64,000 nucleotides of DNA from Novosphingobium sp. (GTDB lineage: Bacteria > Pseudomonadota > Alphaproteobacteria > Sphingomonadales > Sphingomonadaceae): the NCBI RefSeq assembly GCF_020852455.1, contig NZ_JADZAT010000014.1:62001-126000 (forward strand), read 5' to 3'. Shown here piece after piece: positions 19,937 through 28,514 of the stretch. The notes under the pieces were generated by a model. It did no database searches. It worked only from the letters and a program-made list of their open reading frames with translations, and had not been told where the DNA came from. Made by a program: the position numbers and the translations under genes. Every line of letters begins with the position of its first letter. Position 1 is the first letter of the stretch.

Positions 19937-21190
19937 TCAGTGGTTTGTTGTGCGTAGTTGCAGCAAGCGGACCTGTGTGGGCTGCACCGGTTTGCCGGGC
20001 AGCGGCGCGCCATTGTCGAACCGGTCCCACTGGCCGGTTGCGACATAGAGCAGGCGATTGCCGTCCAGACTGCCCGAAGTCGGCTCGGTCCAGGCCGGAT
20101 TGGCCTGTTCAAGTACTGCGGCGCGCAGGATTGCAAGCCCGCCATTGGTCAGCGTCAAGCGCACGATCCGCTGCGGCGAAGTGCCGTTCTGAACTGCGAT
20201 CAGGCTATTGCCCTGGCGCCACAGGCCGTCGATCCCGTCCAGCGGGATCGGCAGCGCGGTGCCGGCGCCAAGACGCAGCACGCGCCGCTGGTCGAGCATG
20301 ATCGCGGCCAGCCCATAGCCATAGTCGCTGACGTAGAGCAGCCGGCCGTCAGCGCTTTCAGCCAGCCCTTGCGGGGAACGCAAGGTGCCGGGTGCGATCA
20401 ACTGGGTCAGTGCCGTTTCGCCCACCCGCGCGCGATAGACCCCACCGCCAATCGGGTCGCTGGCATAGAGCGTGCCCTTCACGCCCAATGCGATATCTGA
20501 CGGGTTGACCCCGTCGGGAGCGGCTATGCGTGCCATTTCACGCAAGGTCGCCAGGTCAATCGCGATCAGACCGCGGAAGGCATTCTGCGGCCCCGGCCCC
20601 ATGCCCAGATTGCCCGAGGCAACCCATAGCACCCCGCGCGCGGGATCGATCACCATGCCGCTAAGGCTATCTACCCCGGCAAGCGCAACGGCGCTCCATC
20701 GCCCGGCGGAATCGCGAACCCAAAGCTGCCGGGATACGACGGTGGTGGCGAACAGGCGGCCGCGCCTGCGATCGAAGGCCACCGCCTCGACCAATTGGGC
20801 CGCTACCGGGACTTCGCCGAAGGCTACACTCGCGGAGCGTTCCGCGGCTTTGGCGATCAGGCCGGGATCGGGCTGCCCCCAGTCGGCGGCAAGTTTGGCG
20901 AGCTGGCGCTGCCCGCCTGCCGAGAACACGTGGCCATGCGCTGTGAGCCAGGCCAGCGAGGCCAGCGCGCCGGCCTTGTCCTGCGCTTCGATCTGGACAT
21001 TGAGCAACCGCAGCCGTGCGGCGGCGCTGTCGGGATGGTTTGCTACGAGTTCGACCGGATCGGCCTTGGCCATCCCGGTCGTGACCGGTCGCCAGGGCAT
21101 GCCCGGGGCACTAACCAACGAAGCAGGCCCCTGCCCGCCGCTGCAGGCGGTTGCGGCCAGCATCAGGATGCCGGCCAGCAGTCGCTTCAT
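19937..21190 (-). CDS. lipoprotein with SMP-30/NHL-like beta-propeller
   Basis: The 417-residue product starts with a lipoprotein signal (MKRLLAGILMLAATAC, acylated Cys 16). Residues ~55-125 look helical (TPR-like), and from ~130 on there are repeated beta-blade segments (for example GLAESADGRLLYVSDYGYG; GVLWVASGNLGMG), as in SMP-30/gluconolactonase and NHL propellers. It is presumably anchored to a membrane facing the periplasm; substrate and catalytic activity are not evident. The ATG overlaps the stop of the aldehyde dehydrogenase gene (ATGA), so the two are co-transcribed. The propeller call is inferred from repeat pattern. Confidence 0.75.
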   Translation of the reverse strand: MKRLLAGILMLAATACSGGQGPASLVSAPGMPWRPVTTGMAKADPVELVANHPDSAAARLRLLNVQIEAQDKAGALASLAWLTAHGHVFSAGGQRQLAKLAADWGQPDPGLIAKAAERSASVAFGEVPVAAQLVEAVAFDRRRGRLFATTVVSRQLWVRDSAGRWSAVALAGVDSLSGMVIDPARGVLWVASGNLGMGPGPQNAFRGLIAIDLATLREMARIAAPDGVNPSDIALGVKGTLYASDPIGGGVYRARVGETALTQLIAPGTLRSPQGLAESADGRLLYVSDYGYGLAAIMLDQRRVLRLGAGTALPIPLDGIDGLWRQGNSLIAVQNGTSPQRIVRLTLTNGGLAILRAAVLEQANPAWTEPTSGSLDGNRLLYVATGQWDRFDNGAPLPGKPVQPTQVRLLQLRTTNH

Positions 21191-22617
21191 TTCTTCAGTT
21201 CGCGCGCCAGGGTCGATTGAGTGGCCTTGCCATAAGGCGGCTTGAAGCCCGAGAGCTTGCCAATGTCCATCCCGCTCTGGCTGTAAACCGCGCGGGCATG
21301 GCTGAAGGTCTTGAACCCGTCAAAGCCGTGGTAGTTGCCCATGCCCGAAGGCCCGACCCCGCCGAACGGCAGATCTTCCATCGCGTTGTGGAACAGCACG
21401 TCGTTGACGGTAACGCCGCCCGAGATCGTGCGGCTCAGCACCTTCTGCTCCTCGGCCTTGTCCTGGCCGAAGTAGTACAGCCCCAGCGGCCGGTCATGCG
21501 CGTTGACATAGTCAATCGCCTGATCGATCGAATCATAGGTCATCACCGGCAGGATCGGTCCGAAGATCTCTTCCTGCATGACCTTCATGTCATCGTTCAC
21601 ATTGCGCACGATCGTCAGCGGCATCTTGTTGCCGTTCGAGCTCTTGAAGTCCTCGCCTGCGGGATTGACCTCGATCAGCTCGGCGCCCTTCTCCTGGGCA
21701 TCCTTGAGGTACCCTTGAAGGCGCTCGAAGTTACGGCCGTTGACCACCGAGGTGTAATCGTCGTTACTCAGGAGTGAGGGGTACATGCCGGCCACCCCGC
21801 CCTTCACGCTTTCGATCACATCGGCTTCCTGGTCCTTGGCAACCAGCAGGTAATCGGGCGCCAGGCAGATCTGCCCGGCGTTCATCATCTTGCCCATCGC
21901 GATCCGCTCGCCAGCCTGCTTCTTGTTCGCGCTGCGGCCGATGAAAGTTGGCGATTTTCCGCCCAGTTCCAGCGTTACCGGCACCAGGTTGTCCGCCGCG
22001 GCGCGCATGATGTGCTTGCCCACGCTGGTCGCCCCGGTGAAGATCATATGGTCGAACGCCAGCTTGCTGAATGCGGTCCCGACTTCGACTCCGCCGGTGA
22101 AAACCGCCATTTCCTCTTCAGCGAAATACTGCGGCACCACTTCGGCGAACAGGTCGGCCACCCGTTCGGTAAACTCGCTCGGCTTGATCATCGCGCGGTT
22201 GCCGGCGGCCAGGATTCCCGCCATCGGCACCATCACCATTCCAACCGGGAAGTTCCACGGGGCGATCACCCCGACCACGCCTTTGGGCTGGTAAACCACC
22301 TTGGCTTTCGATCCGATCAGACCCAGCGGGAACATCGGCTTGCGCTTCTCATCGCGGCTCCAGGCCGCAAGGTGCTTCTTCGAATGCTTGAGCGCGCCGA
22401 CCGATGGCATGATGTCGGTCATCAAGGTCTGCTCGATGCTGCGATGGCCGAAATCGGCGCTTACCGCCTTGGCAAAGGCATCCTTGTGATCGATCAGCAG
22501 CGCAATCGCGCGGTCAATCCGGTCAGCGCGGATCGAGAGCGGCTCGGGCAAAGCGGCGGTAAAGGCGGCGCGCTGGCGGCGCAGGACGTCTTCCATCCGG
22601 GCGATTTCGGCAGTCAT
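21187..22617 (-). CDS. calB: coniferyl-aldehyde-type dehydrogenase
   Basis: This 476-residue NAD(P)-dependent aldehyde dehydrogenase belongs to the shorter class-3-like branch annotated as coniferyl aldehyde dehydrogenase (CalB). The Rossmann/active-site motifs ELGGKSPTFIG and GQICLAPDY (catalytic Cys) are present, as is PWNFPVGM. It would oxidise an aromatic or medium-chain aldehyde to the acid; the exact substrate cannot be read from sequence. The ATG at 22615-22617 is preferred; the open frame upstream lies in the intergenic region. It is divergent from the thiolase gene and coupled to the downstream lipoprotein. Confidence 0.82.
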   Translation of the reverse strand: MTAEIARMEDVLRRQRAAFTAALPEPLSIRADRIDRAIALLIDHKDAFAKAVSADFGHRSIEQTLMTDIMPSVGALKHSKKHLAAWSRDEKRKPMFPLGLIGSKAKVVYQPKGVVGVIAPWNFPVGMVMVPMAGILAAGNRAMIKPSEFTERVADLFAEVVPQYFAEEEMAVFTGGVEVGTAFSKLAFDHMIFTGATSVGKHIMRAAADNLVPVTLELGGKSPTFIGRSANKKQAGERIAMGKMMNAGQICLAPDYLLVAKDQEADVIESVKGGVAGMYPSLLSNDDYTSVVNGRNFERLQGYLKDAQEKGAELIEVNPAGEDFKSSNGNKMPLTIVRNVNDDMKVMQEEIFGPILPVMTYDSIDQAIDYVNAHDRPLGLYYFGQDKAEEQKVLSRTISGGVTVNDVLFHNAMEDLPFGGVGPSGMGNYHGFDGFKTFSHARAVYSQSGMDIGKLSGFKPPYGKATQSTLARELKK

Positions 22618-22682
22618 GGCAAGCTCCCCGTTGCGATTTGCCACTCTTCTTGAGCAGAGCGCCAGCAAAGGCAAGCGCGCAA

Positions 22683-22711
22683 TTGCCATTGTTGCAATGC
22701 AGCATTAACAG
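22683..22711 (+). promoter_or_regulatory. candidate sigma-70 promoter for the thiolase gene
   Basis: TTGCCA at 22683-22688 and TAACAG at 22706-22711 are separated by exactly 17 bases, 40 bases before the thiolase ATG. The spacer contains the palindrome TTGCAA. This is a pattern match only. Confidence 0.4.
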
Positions 22712-22750
22712 GGTGCGAGACTCAATTCCCTCCAGAAAGGTTCAAGCGCC

Positions 22751-23947
22751 ATGGCCCAGCTCTCTGCCAGCGATCCGATCGTCATCCTGTCCTATGCCCG
22801 CACCCCGATGGGCGGCATGCAGGGCGCGCTGGCCGACGTCAGCGCGACCGACCTTGGCGCCACCGCAATCAAGGCTGCGGTCGAGCGCGCCGGCGTCGAT
22901 GGTGCCGAGGTTGAGCGGGTCTATATGGGCTGCGTGCTGCCGGCCGGGCTTGGCCAGGCTCCGGCCCGTCAGGCGACGATCAAGGCGGGCCTTCCTGCCT
23001 CGGTTCAGGCCACCACGGTCAACAAGGTCTGCGGTTCGGGCATGCAGACGCTGATCATGGGTGCAGAAGCCCTGGCCGCCGGCTCGATCGACCTGGTGGT
23101 AGCAGGCGGCATGGAAAGCATGACCAACGCGCCCTACCTGCTCAAAAAGCATCGCTCCGGCGCTCGGATCGGGCACGATACCGCCTATGACCACATGTTC
23201 CTCGATGGGCTGGAAGATGCCTATGAACCCGGCCGGGCAATGGGCACCTTCGCGCAGGATACTGCCGACGCCTATCAGCTGACCCGCGAAGCGCAGGATG
23301 CCTATTCGATAGAATCGCTCCGCCGCGCCCAGGCCGCGATCACCGAAGGCGCCTTTGTGAGTGAAATCGCGCCGGTTACGGTGGTTAGCCGTGCCGGTGA
23401 AAGTGTGGTCGATACCGACGAAGCCCCCGGCAAGGGCCGTCCGGACAAGATCCCGACACTGAAGCCCGCCTTTGCCAAGGACGGCACGATCACCGCCGCC
23501 ACTTCCAGCTCGATCTCGGACGGTGCCGCCGCGCTAGTGCTGACCCGCCAGAGCGTCGCCGCCGACAAGGGGCTGAAGCCGGTGGCGCAGGTTGTCGCGG
23601 TTGCCGCCCATGCCCAGGCGCCCAAGGATTTCACCACTGCACCGGTCGGGGCGATCGAAAAGGTTCTGGCCAAGGCTGGCTGGGCTCTGGCCGATGTCGA
23701 TCTGTTCGAAGTCAACGAAGCCTTTGCCTGCGTCGCCATGTTCGCGATGCATGACCTGGGCATCCCGCACGAGAAGATCAACGTCCATGGCGGCGCGACC
23801 GCACTGGGCCATCCGATCGGCGCATCGGGTGCCCGGATCGTGACAACGCTGATCGCCGCGCTGCAGCGCCACGGCAAGACCAAGGGCATCGCCAGCCTGT
23901 GCATCGGCGGCGGGGAAGCCACCGCCGTTGCGGTCGAGCTGGTCTAG
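22751..23947 (+). CDS. acetyl-CoA C-acetyltransferase (thiolase)
   Basis: A 398-residue thiolase of the biosynthetic/degradative acetoacetyl-CoA type. The acylated cysteine is C94 in NKVCGSGMQT; the second half has GGATALGHPIGASGAR (catalytic His) and LCIGGGEATA (second catalytic Cys). It condenses two acetyl-CoA or cleaves acetoacetyl-CoA in the cytoplasm. No PHB genes adjoin it, so a role in polymer synthesis (phaA) versus ketone or fatty acid breakdown (atoB) is open. ATG at 22751 has an AGAAAGG ribosome site upstream. It is a single-gene unit divergent from the aldehyde dehydrogenase. Confidence 0.94.
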   Translation: MAQLSASDPIVILSYARTPMGGMQGALADVSATDLGATAIKAAVERAGVDGAEVERVYMGCVLPAGLGQAPARQATIKAGLPASVQATTVNKVCGSGMQTLIMGAEALAAGSIDLVVAGGMESMTNAPYLLKKHRSGARIGHDTAYDHMFLDGLEDAYEPGRAMGTFAQDTADAYQLTREAQDAYSIESLRRAQAAITEGAFVSEIAPVTVVSRAGESVVDTDEAPGKGRPDKIPTLKPAFAKDGTITAATSSSISDGAAALVLTRQSVAADKGLKPVAQVVAVAAHAQAPKDFTTAPVGAIEKVLAKAGWALADVDLFEVNEAFACVAMFAMHDLGIPHEKINVHGGATALGHPIGASGARIVTTLIAALQRHGKTKGIASLCIGGGEATAVAVELV

Positions 23948-24071
23948 CGACAATCGGCGACACTTTGTCGCTTGGCTGCGACAGGACATTTCACTGGGGT
24001 TCAGTTTCGGAACCACAGTTTGCGGGGGTCGGCCGGATGGTCCGCCGAACCCAGCAAAGGAGTGCTCCCAA

Positions 24072-24326
24072 ATGAACCGCAAGCTGATCGCCATCGCGAT
24101 TGTCGCCGGGCTCGCCCTGCCCGGCGTGGCCCAGGCCCGTACCACCCGCGCCGAACTGCGCCGCGATGTGGCGGCCGTGCACCATGAACAACGCGACCTG
24201 CGTCAGGAACTGCGTCAGCACGATTGGCGGGACGCACGTCAGGAACGTCGTGAACTGAGCCGGGCCAAGCAGGAACTGCGCGAGGATAGCCGGGCCTACT
24301 GGCGCCAGCACCACCGTCGCCACTGA
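24072..24326 (+). CDS. small exported basic protein (84 aa)
   Basis: The product starts with a clean signal peptide (MNRKLIAIAIVAGLALPGVAQA, cleavage expected after residue 22). The mature ~62 residues are highly charged, rich in Arg, Glu, Gln and His, and form a predicted amphipathic helix with RQELRQ / ARQERREL repeats. Small periplasmic proteins of this composition are common in Sphingomonadales and are not characterised. The start at 24072 is set by AAAGGAG 10 bases upstream; the open frame extends back to 23928 but runs through the thiolase end. Confidence 0.75.
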   Translation: MNRKLIAIAIVAGLALPGVAQARTTRAELRRDVAAVHHEQRDLRQELRQHDWRDARQERRELSRAKQELREDSRAYWRQHHRRH

Positions 24327-24343
24327 TCTAGATGGAGTGCGGA

Positions 24344-24361
24344 GGGAGCCTCAGGGCTCCC
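24344..24361. terminator. hairpin between convergent genes
   Basis: GGGAGCC (24344-24350) and GGCTCCC (24355-24361) form a 7-bp hairpin with a TCAG loop. It sits at the meeting point of two convergent genes and covers the stop of the SH3-like gene. There is no T-run on either side, so classical intrinsic termination is doubtful. Confidence 0.35.
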
Positions 24362-24824
24362 CTGCCCCCCACAGTCGGGCCTGTTCGACAAAGCCGCTGC
24401 GCGGGCCAACGCTGAACTCGCACCAGCCAGCCTTGCAATCGCCCAGCAAGCCAACCACGCCGGGCGAAAGCCGCCACAGCAATTTGGCCCCGGCTTCACC
24501 CTTCTCGCGCATGTCAGCCGGTTGCTTGCCGGTAACATAGCCGCCCCGATCGCGGGTCAGGAATTGCGAGAGCATCCAGCCTCTGGCTCCATCGGGATCC
24601 TGCACCAGGCGCCAGCCTTCCTTGGTTCGCAACACCTTCATGGGCAGGTGCTGGCGATGATAGACCCACAGGATCTTGTAGTCTTCCCCTGGACCGACCC
24701 GCATGTTGACGGGTTGATCCTTGCGGATCGAGGCCCAGTACGGAACTTTGGGATCTTCCGCCGCAAGCGAGGTGCCAAGCACAAGCATGGCGGTCAGCGC
24801 GGCAATGTGGCGGATTCGGAACAT
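24351..24824 (-). CDS. exported SH3-like domain protein
   Basis: The 157-residue product has a signal peptide (about residues 1-22) and then a bacterial SH3 domain: VNMRVGPGEDYKILWVYH (39-56) is the typical ligand-proximal motif, followed by a second beta-rich half (GYVTGKQPADMREKGEAGAK onward) with CKAGWCEFSVGPRSGFVEQ, a second SH3-like repeat. Such proteins (DUF1058/SH3_4) sit in the alphaproteobacterial periplasm and are often called 'SH3 domain-containing'; ligand unknown. The frame is open far upstream, opposite the dehydrogenase gene, but the ATG at 24822-24824 gives the signal peptide. Confidence 0.86.
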   Translation of the reverse strand: MFRIRHIAALTAMLVLGTSLAAEDPKVPYWASIRKDQPVNMRVGPGEDYKILWVYHRQHLPMKVLRTKEGWRLVQDPDGARGWMLSQFLTRDRGGYVTGKQPADMREKGEAGAKLLWRLSPGVVGLLGDCKAGWCEFSVGPRSGFVEQARLWGAGEP

Positions 24825-24902
24825 GCCCTTATGATAGCCGCCCTGCCCCCAAGGCTTCAAGCCGCTTGACCGCAAAGCCCCCCACGGCCTAGCGATTGGC
24901 GC

Positions 24903-25922
24903 ATGACCGTGGTTACTGACACCCCCCTCGCCCGCCGGATCGCAGGAAAGCCGCGCGTTCAGGTTACCCGCCACCTGCTGCCCTCGGTCGAAGCGCGGAT
25001 GAGCGAGCTGTTCGACGTGGTGCTCAACACGCAGGATCGCCCGCTTTCGCGCGACGAACTGGTCGCGGCGATGAACGATTGCGACGTGCTGGTCCCTACG
25101 GTGACCGACCGGATCGATACTGAAATGATCGCCGCAGCCAGCGATCGGCTGGGCCTGATCGCGAATTTCGGGGCGGGTATCGAACATATCGACCTGGCGG
25201 CGGCACGGGCTCGCAAGCTCATTGTTACCAACACACCCGGGGTGTTCACCGATGATACCGCCGACCTGGCGATGATGCTGATCCTGTCGGTGCCGCGCCG
25301 TCTGGGCGAAGGCAGCCGCCTGGTGCGCGATGGCAAGTGGACCGGGTGGGCACCAACCGCGATGCTGGGCCACTGCATCGGCGGCAAACGGCTGGGGATC
25401 ATTGGCATGGGGCGGATCGGCCAGGCCGTTGCGCACCGTGCCCGCGCTTTCGGGATGGAAGTGGTCTATCACAACCGCCACCGCCTGCCCCCCAGCATCG
25501 AGACGATGTTCGGCGCCCGCTATGAACCCGATCTGGAATTGCTGATCGCCGAAAGCGACATCATCTCGCTGCATTGCCCGGCCGGTGCAGGCACCCATCA
25601 TCTGATCAACGCCGCGCGGCTCAAGGAAATGAAGAGCACCGCCTACCTGATCAATACCGCGCGCGGCGACCTGATCGACGAGGAAGCCCTGATCGCAGCG
25701 CTCGCCAGCGGCGAGATCGCCGGGGCGGGCCTCGATGTCTTCGCCAACGAACCCAAAGTCGATCCACGGCTGATCGCGCTGCCGAATGTCATTACCCTGC
25801 CCCATCTGGGCAGCGCGACGATCGAGGGGCGCGCACATGCCGGCGAAAAGGTGATCGCCAACATCCGGTTCTGGGTCGATGGCCATCGTCCGCCCGATCA
25901 GGTGCTGGAAGGCTGGGCATAG
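24903..25922 (+). CDS. D-2-hydroxyacid dehydrogenase (glyoxylate/hydroxypyruvate reductase type)
   Basis: A 339-residue NAD(P)-dependent dehydrogenase. The nucleotide site GMGRIGQAVAHRARAFGM lies near residues 168-185. Catalytic Arg (NTARGDLIDE), Glu (FANEP) and His (LPHLGSAT) follow in the usual order. It would interconvert a 2-oxoacid and a D-2-hydroxyacid; glyoxylate or hydroxypyruvate is the best guess, but substrate is not decided by sequence. It is transcribed alone, divergent from the SH3-like gene across a 78-base spacer. Confidence 0.9.
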   Translation: MTVVTDTPLARRIAGKPRVQVTRHLLPSVEARMSELFDVVLNTQDRPLSRDELVAAMNDCDVLVPTVTDRIDTEMIAAASDRLGLIANFGAGIEHIDLAAARARKLIVTNTPGVFTDDTADLAMMLILSVPRRLGEGSRLVRDGKWTGWAPTAMLGHCIGGKRLGIIGMGRIGQAVAHRARAFGMEVVYHNRHRLPPSIETMFGARYEPDLELLIAESDIISLHCPAGAGTHHLINAARLKEMKSTAYLINTARGDLIDEEALIAALASGEIAGAGLDVFANEPKVDPRLIALPNVITLPHLGSATIEGRAHAGEKVIANIRFWVDGHRPPDQVLEGWA

Positions 25923-26035
25923 TCCCGGCCTGACGCAACAAAGCTGCGCGCGCACCTTGCGACATATGCAATCCTTGCTTTAAGTGCCCAGCCAAGGAAT
26001 CGCGCGGTCAATGCCCGCGCCGGAGGGAGAATTCG

Positions 26036-27370
26036 ATGCGCAAGCTTGGGGCCCTGAGCCTGGCCGCCGCCGCAACCCTGCTGCCCGTTGTGGCCTGGGC
26101 ACAGGAGGCTGCTCCCCTGGCGGCTGATGCTGCGGAAGATGCCTTGAACAGCGGGGACAATGCCTGGGTGCTGATCTCATCGGCCCTGGTGCTGTTGATG
26201 ACCATGCCCGGGCTGACGCTGTTCTATGGCGGGCTGGTGCGCACCAAGAACTTCCTGTCGATCATGGTCCAGGTTGGTGCGATCGCGGCGATCGCTTCGG
26301 TGCTGTGGATCATGGTGGGTTACAACCTCGCCTTCGGGGATCCGGCTTCGGCCAATGGCTGGATCGGCAGCAGCGGCATGTGGATGCTCAACAACACGCT
26401 CGATGTGCTGCGCGGCGACTATTCGGTTACCGAGCGCACTTTTGCGCTGTTCCAGATGACCTTTGCCGCGATCACTCCCGCGCTGATGGTTGGCGCCTGG
26501 GTCGATCGCGCGCGGTTCGGCTGGGTCGTAGCTTTCTGCGCGGTCTGGGGACTGGTCGTCTATGCCCCAGTTGCCCACTGGCTGTGGGGCGATGGCTGGC
26601 TCGCAACCAAGGTCGGTACCAAGGATTTCGCGGGCGGGATCGTGGTGCACACCACCGCCGGGGTATCCGCGCTGGTCGCGGCCCTGCTGGTGGGCAAGCG
26701 AATGGGCTTTCCGCGCACGCTGATGCTGCCGCACAGTCCCTCGCTGACCATGGCCGGCGCTGGGCTGCTGTGGGTCGGCTGGTTCGGCTTCAATGGCGGC
26801 TCGGCACTGGCGGCTGACGATGCTGCGTCCAGCGCGATCATCGCCACCCATCTGGGTGCCAGCACCGCCGCGCTGGTGTGGCTGCTGATCGAAAAGATCA
26901 AGGTCGGCAAGCCGACCAGCGTGGGCTTTGCCACCGGCGCGGTTGCCGGTCTGGCAACGGTTACGCCGGCGGCCGGGTTCATCTCACCGGGCGCTGCCAT
27001 CTTCTTTGGCCTGATCGCCGCGCTGGTCTGTTTTCCGATGATCCAGGTGATCAAGCAGAAGCTGCAGATCGACGATTCGCTCGACGTTTTCGCGGTTCAC
27101 GGGGTTGGCGGGATTACCGGATCGTTGCTTCTGGCAGTGTTCCTGCACCCTGCACTGGGCGGCGGCGGCTATGACGAAGGGGCCTCGATGCTCAGCCAGT
27201 TCGCCGCGCAATTGGTCGGGGTCGGAGTGGTTGCGATCTGGTCAGCGGTGGCAACGGCAGTAATCGCGGTGCTGGTCAGCCTGGTGATCCCGATGCGGGT
27301 TGGCGAGGATGATGAGCGCGAAGGGCTCGATCTTGCCAGCCATGGCGAACGCGCCTGGGAATTCGATTGA
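26036..27370 (+). CDS. amtB: ammonium transporter
   Basis: A 444-residue Amt/Rh channel with an N-terminal cleavable signal (MRKLGALSLAAAATLLPVVAWA) followed by about 11 helices, as in E. coli AmtB. The pore residues are seen: D197 and H205 in DFAGGIVVH and H355 in VFAVHGVGG. It imports ammonium. GlnK, the PII partner that normally sits upstream, is not encoded here; the 113 bases upstream contain no evident sigma-54 site. ATG at 26036 has GGAGGGAGAA upstream. Confidence 0.95.
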   Translation: MRKLGALSLAAAATLLPVVAWAQEAAPLAADAAEDALNSGDNAWVLISSALVLLMTMPGLTLFYGGLVRTKNFLSIMVQVGAIAAIASVLWIMVGYNLAFGDPASANGWIGSSGMWMLNNTLDVLRGDYSVTERTFALFQMTFAAITPALMVGAWVDRARFGWVVAFCAVWGLVVYAPVAHWLWGDGWLATKVGTKDFAGGIVVHTTAGVSALVAALLVGKRMGFPRTLMLPHSPSLTMAGAGLLWVGWFGFNGGSALAADDAASSAIIATHLGASTAALVWLLIEKIKVGKPTSVGFATGAVAGLATVTPAAGFISPGAAIFFGLIAALVCFPMIQVIKQKLQIDDSLDVFAVHGVGGITGSLLLAVFLHPALGGGGYDEGASMLSQFAAQLVGVGVVAIWSAVATAVIAVLVSLVIPMRVGEDDEREGLDLASHGERAWEFD

Positions 27371-27864
27371 GCCTTGCTGCTCCATCAGCGCTTGGCACCT
27401 TGCGCCAGACGCTATCGTTCGCAGGCAGAAGCCCCCGCAGCGAAGTGCTGAGTTATGCGCTGCTCGCAGTCATGGTGCAGGTTGCCCTGTCGCTGCTGTT
27501 CATCTTCACGCTCGATTTCGAGGTGCGGATGCTGGCGCGCAAGGCGCTGGCCGTCCTGATCGCGCTGCCTGTTCCGGCGCTGATTGCCCGGCGCTGTCAC
27601 GATCATGGCCGCAGTGGCAGCTGGGCCTGGCTTGCGGTATTTCCGTTCGTGCTGTGGCTGGTGCGTTCGGTGCTGGCGCACAGTGCCGGGATCGAAGCCA
27701 GGATTGCCTTCGATGCCTGGACCTGGCCGCTTGACGTGTTGGCAACGCTGGCCAGCATCGCCGTGTTGGCACTCCTGGCGATCCCCGGCACCCGCGGGCC
27801 CAACCGGTTCGGCCCTGATCCTAGGGCCCAAGCTCCTCTGCCAGAAGCCGGCCCACCAGACTGA
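27367..27864 (+). CDS. DUF805-like small membrane protein
   Basis: The 165-residue product has an early FAGRSPRSEVLSY motif, ARRCHDHGRSGSWAWL in the middle and GTRGPNRFGPDP at the end, which is the DUF805 signature order, with about four membrane helices. Function unknown. The start is TTG overlapping the amtB stop (TTGA), so it is expressed with amtB. Its 3' end overlaps the stop region of the convergent hydrolase gene by 44 bases. Confidence 0.75.
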   Translation: MSLAAPSALGTLRQTLSFAGRSPRSEVLSYALLAVMVQVALSLLFIFTLDFEVRMLARKALAVLIALPVPALIARRCHDHGRSGSWAWLAVFPFVLWLVRSVLAHSAGIEARIAFDAWTWPLDVLATLASIAVLALLAIPGTRGPNRFGPDPRAQAPLPEAGPPD

Positions 27865-28507
27865 TGCCCTTTGGCGCGCGGGCCAGCGATAGGTGGCGTT
27901 CGTGCAGTTCCAGCTGGCGATCGCTTTCATGCGGCAACCCGCGCGCGGAAGCCGGGGCGACAATCCCGTCGATCGGCGACCAGACGGCGATCGTCGGCAC
28001 CGGCGGTTTGGCTGCCAGATCGCCGGCAATCGGCGGATTATCGACCGAGTGATCGTTGAGCAGATTGTAGATTCGCCAGGCATTGTTGGCCCTGGGGCTG
28101 CCCGAGAACGGACTGCCCAGCGTGATTACCAACCGCACCAGATCCGGGCGGTGCTTGGCCAGTTCGCGGGCGAAGACCCCGCCCAGGCTCCAGCCCACCA
28201 GTGCCGCGGGTTCGCCGTGCCGATCGGTCACCTCGGCCAGATGGCGGCCCAGGCGATCAAGCAGATCAACACGCGCGCCCTTGTTCCGGCCAATCTGCCA
28301 GCCATAGGCCGCATAGCCCGCCTTGCTGAGCGAACGGCGCAGCCGGATCGAGGAAACGTCGCTGGTCAGATAGCCCGGATAGACCACCACCGGCTGTCCG
28401 CGCCCCGGCGCGATCGGCACCGCGCGCTGGAACGGGCTGAGCAGCAACTTCGGAACTTCCAGCCCTTCGCTGGCCCACAACCGTAAACTGGGTGCGGCGC
28501 GCTCCAT
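27821..28507 (-). CDS. alpha/beta hydrolase
   Basis: A 228-residue serine hydrolase of the PGAP1/lipase-like type. The oxyanion region VVVYPGYLTS and the nucleophile elbow GWSLGG (S107) are clear; an Asp near SPIDGIVAP and a His in ELHERHLSL would complete the triad. Substrate unknown. It is the last gene of the prfB - methyltransferase - flavin enzyme run, 7 bases after the previous stop, and overlaps the DUF805 gene tail-to-tail. Confidence 0.85.
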   Translation of the reverse strand: MERAAPSLRLWASEGLEVPKLLLSPFQRAVPIAPGRGQPVVVYPGYLTSDVSSIRLRRSLSKAGYAAYGWQIGRNKGARVDLLDRLGRHLAEVTDRHGEPAALVGWSLGGVFARELAKHRPDLVRLVITLGSPFSGSPRANNAWRIYNLLNDHSVDNPPIAGDLAAKPPVPTIAVWSPIDGIVAPASARGLPHESDRQLELHERHLSLARAPKGISLVGRLLAEELGP

Positions 28508-28514
28508 CCGCGGG

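Noticed and set aside
24825..25955. N-terminal extension of the SH3-like gene (about 370 extra codons)
   Set aside because: The extra part is antisense to the 2-hydroxyacid dehydrogenase; the ATG at 24824 with signal peptide explains the gene.
25923..26035. Sigma-54 site upstream of amtB
   Set aside because: No GG-N10-GC pair with TGGCAC/TTGC context was found, only loose CTTGC matches.
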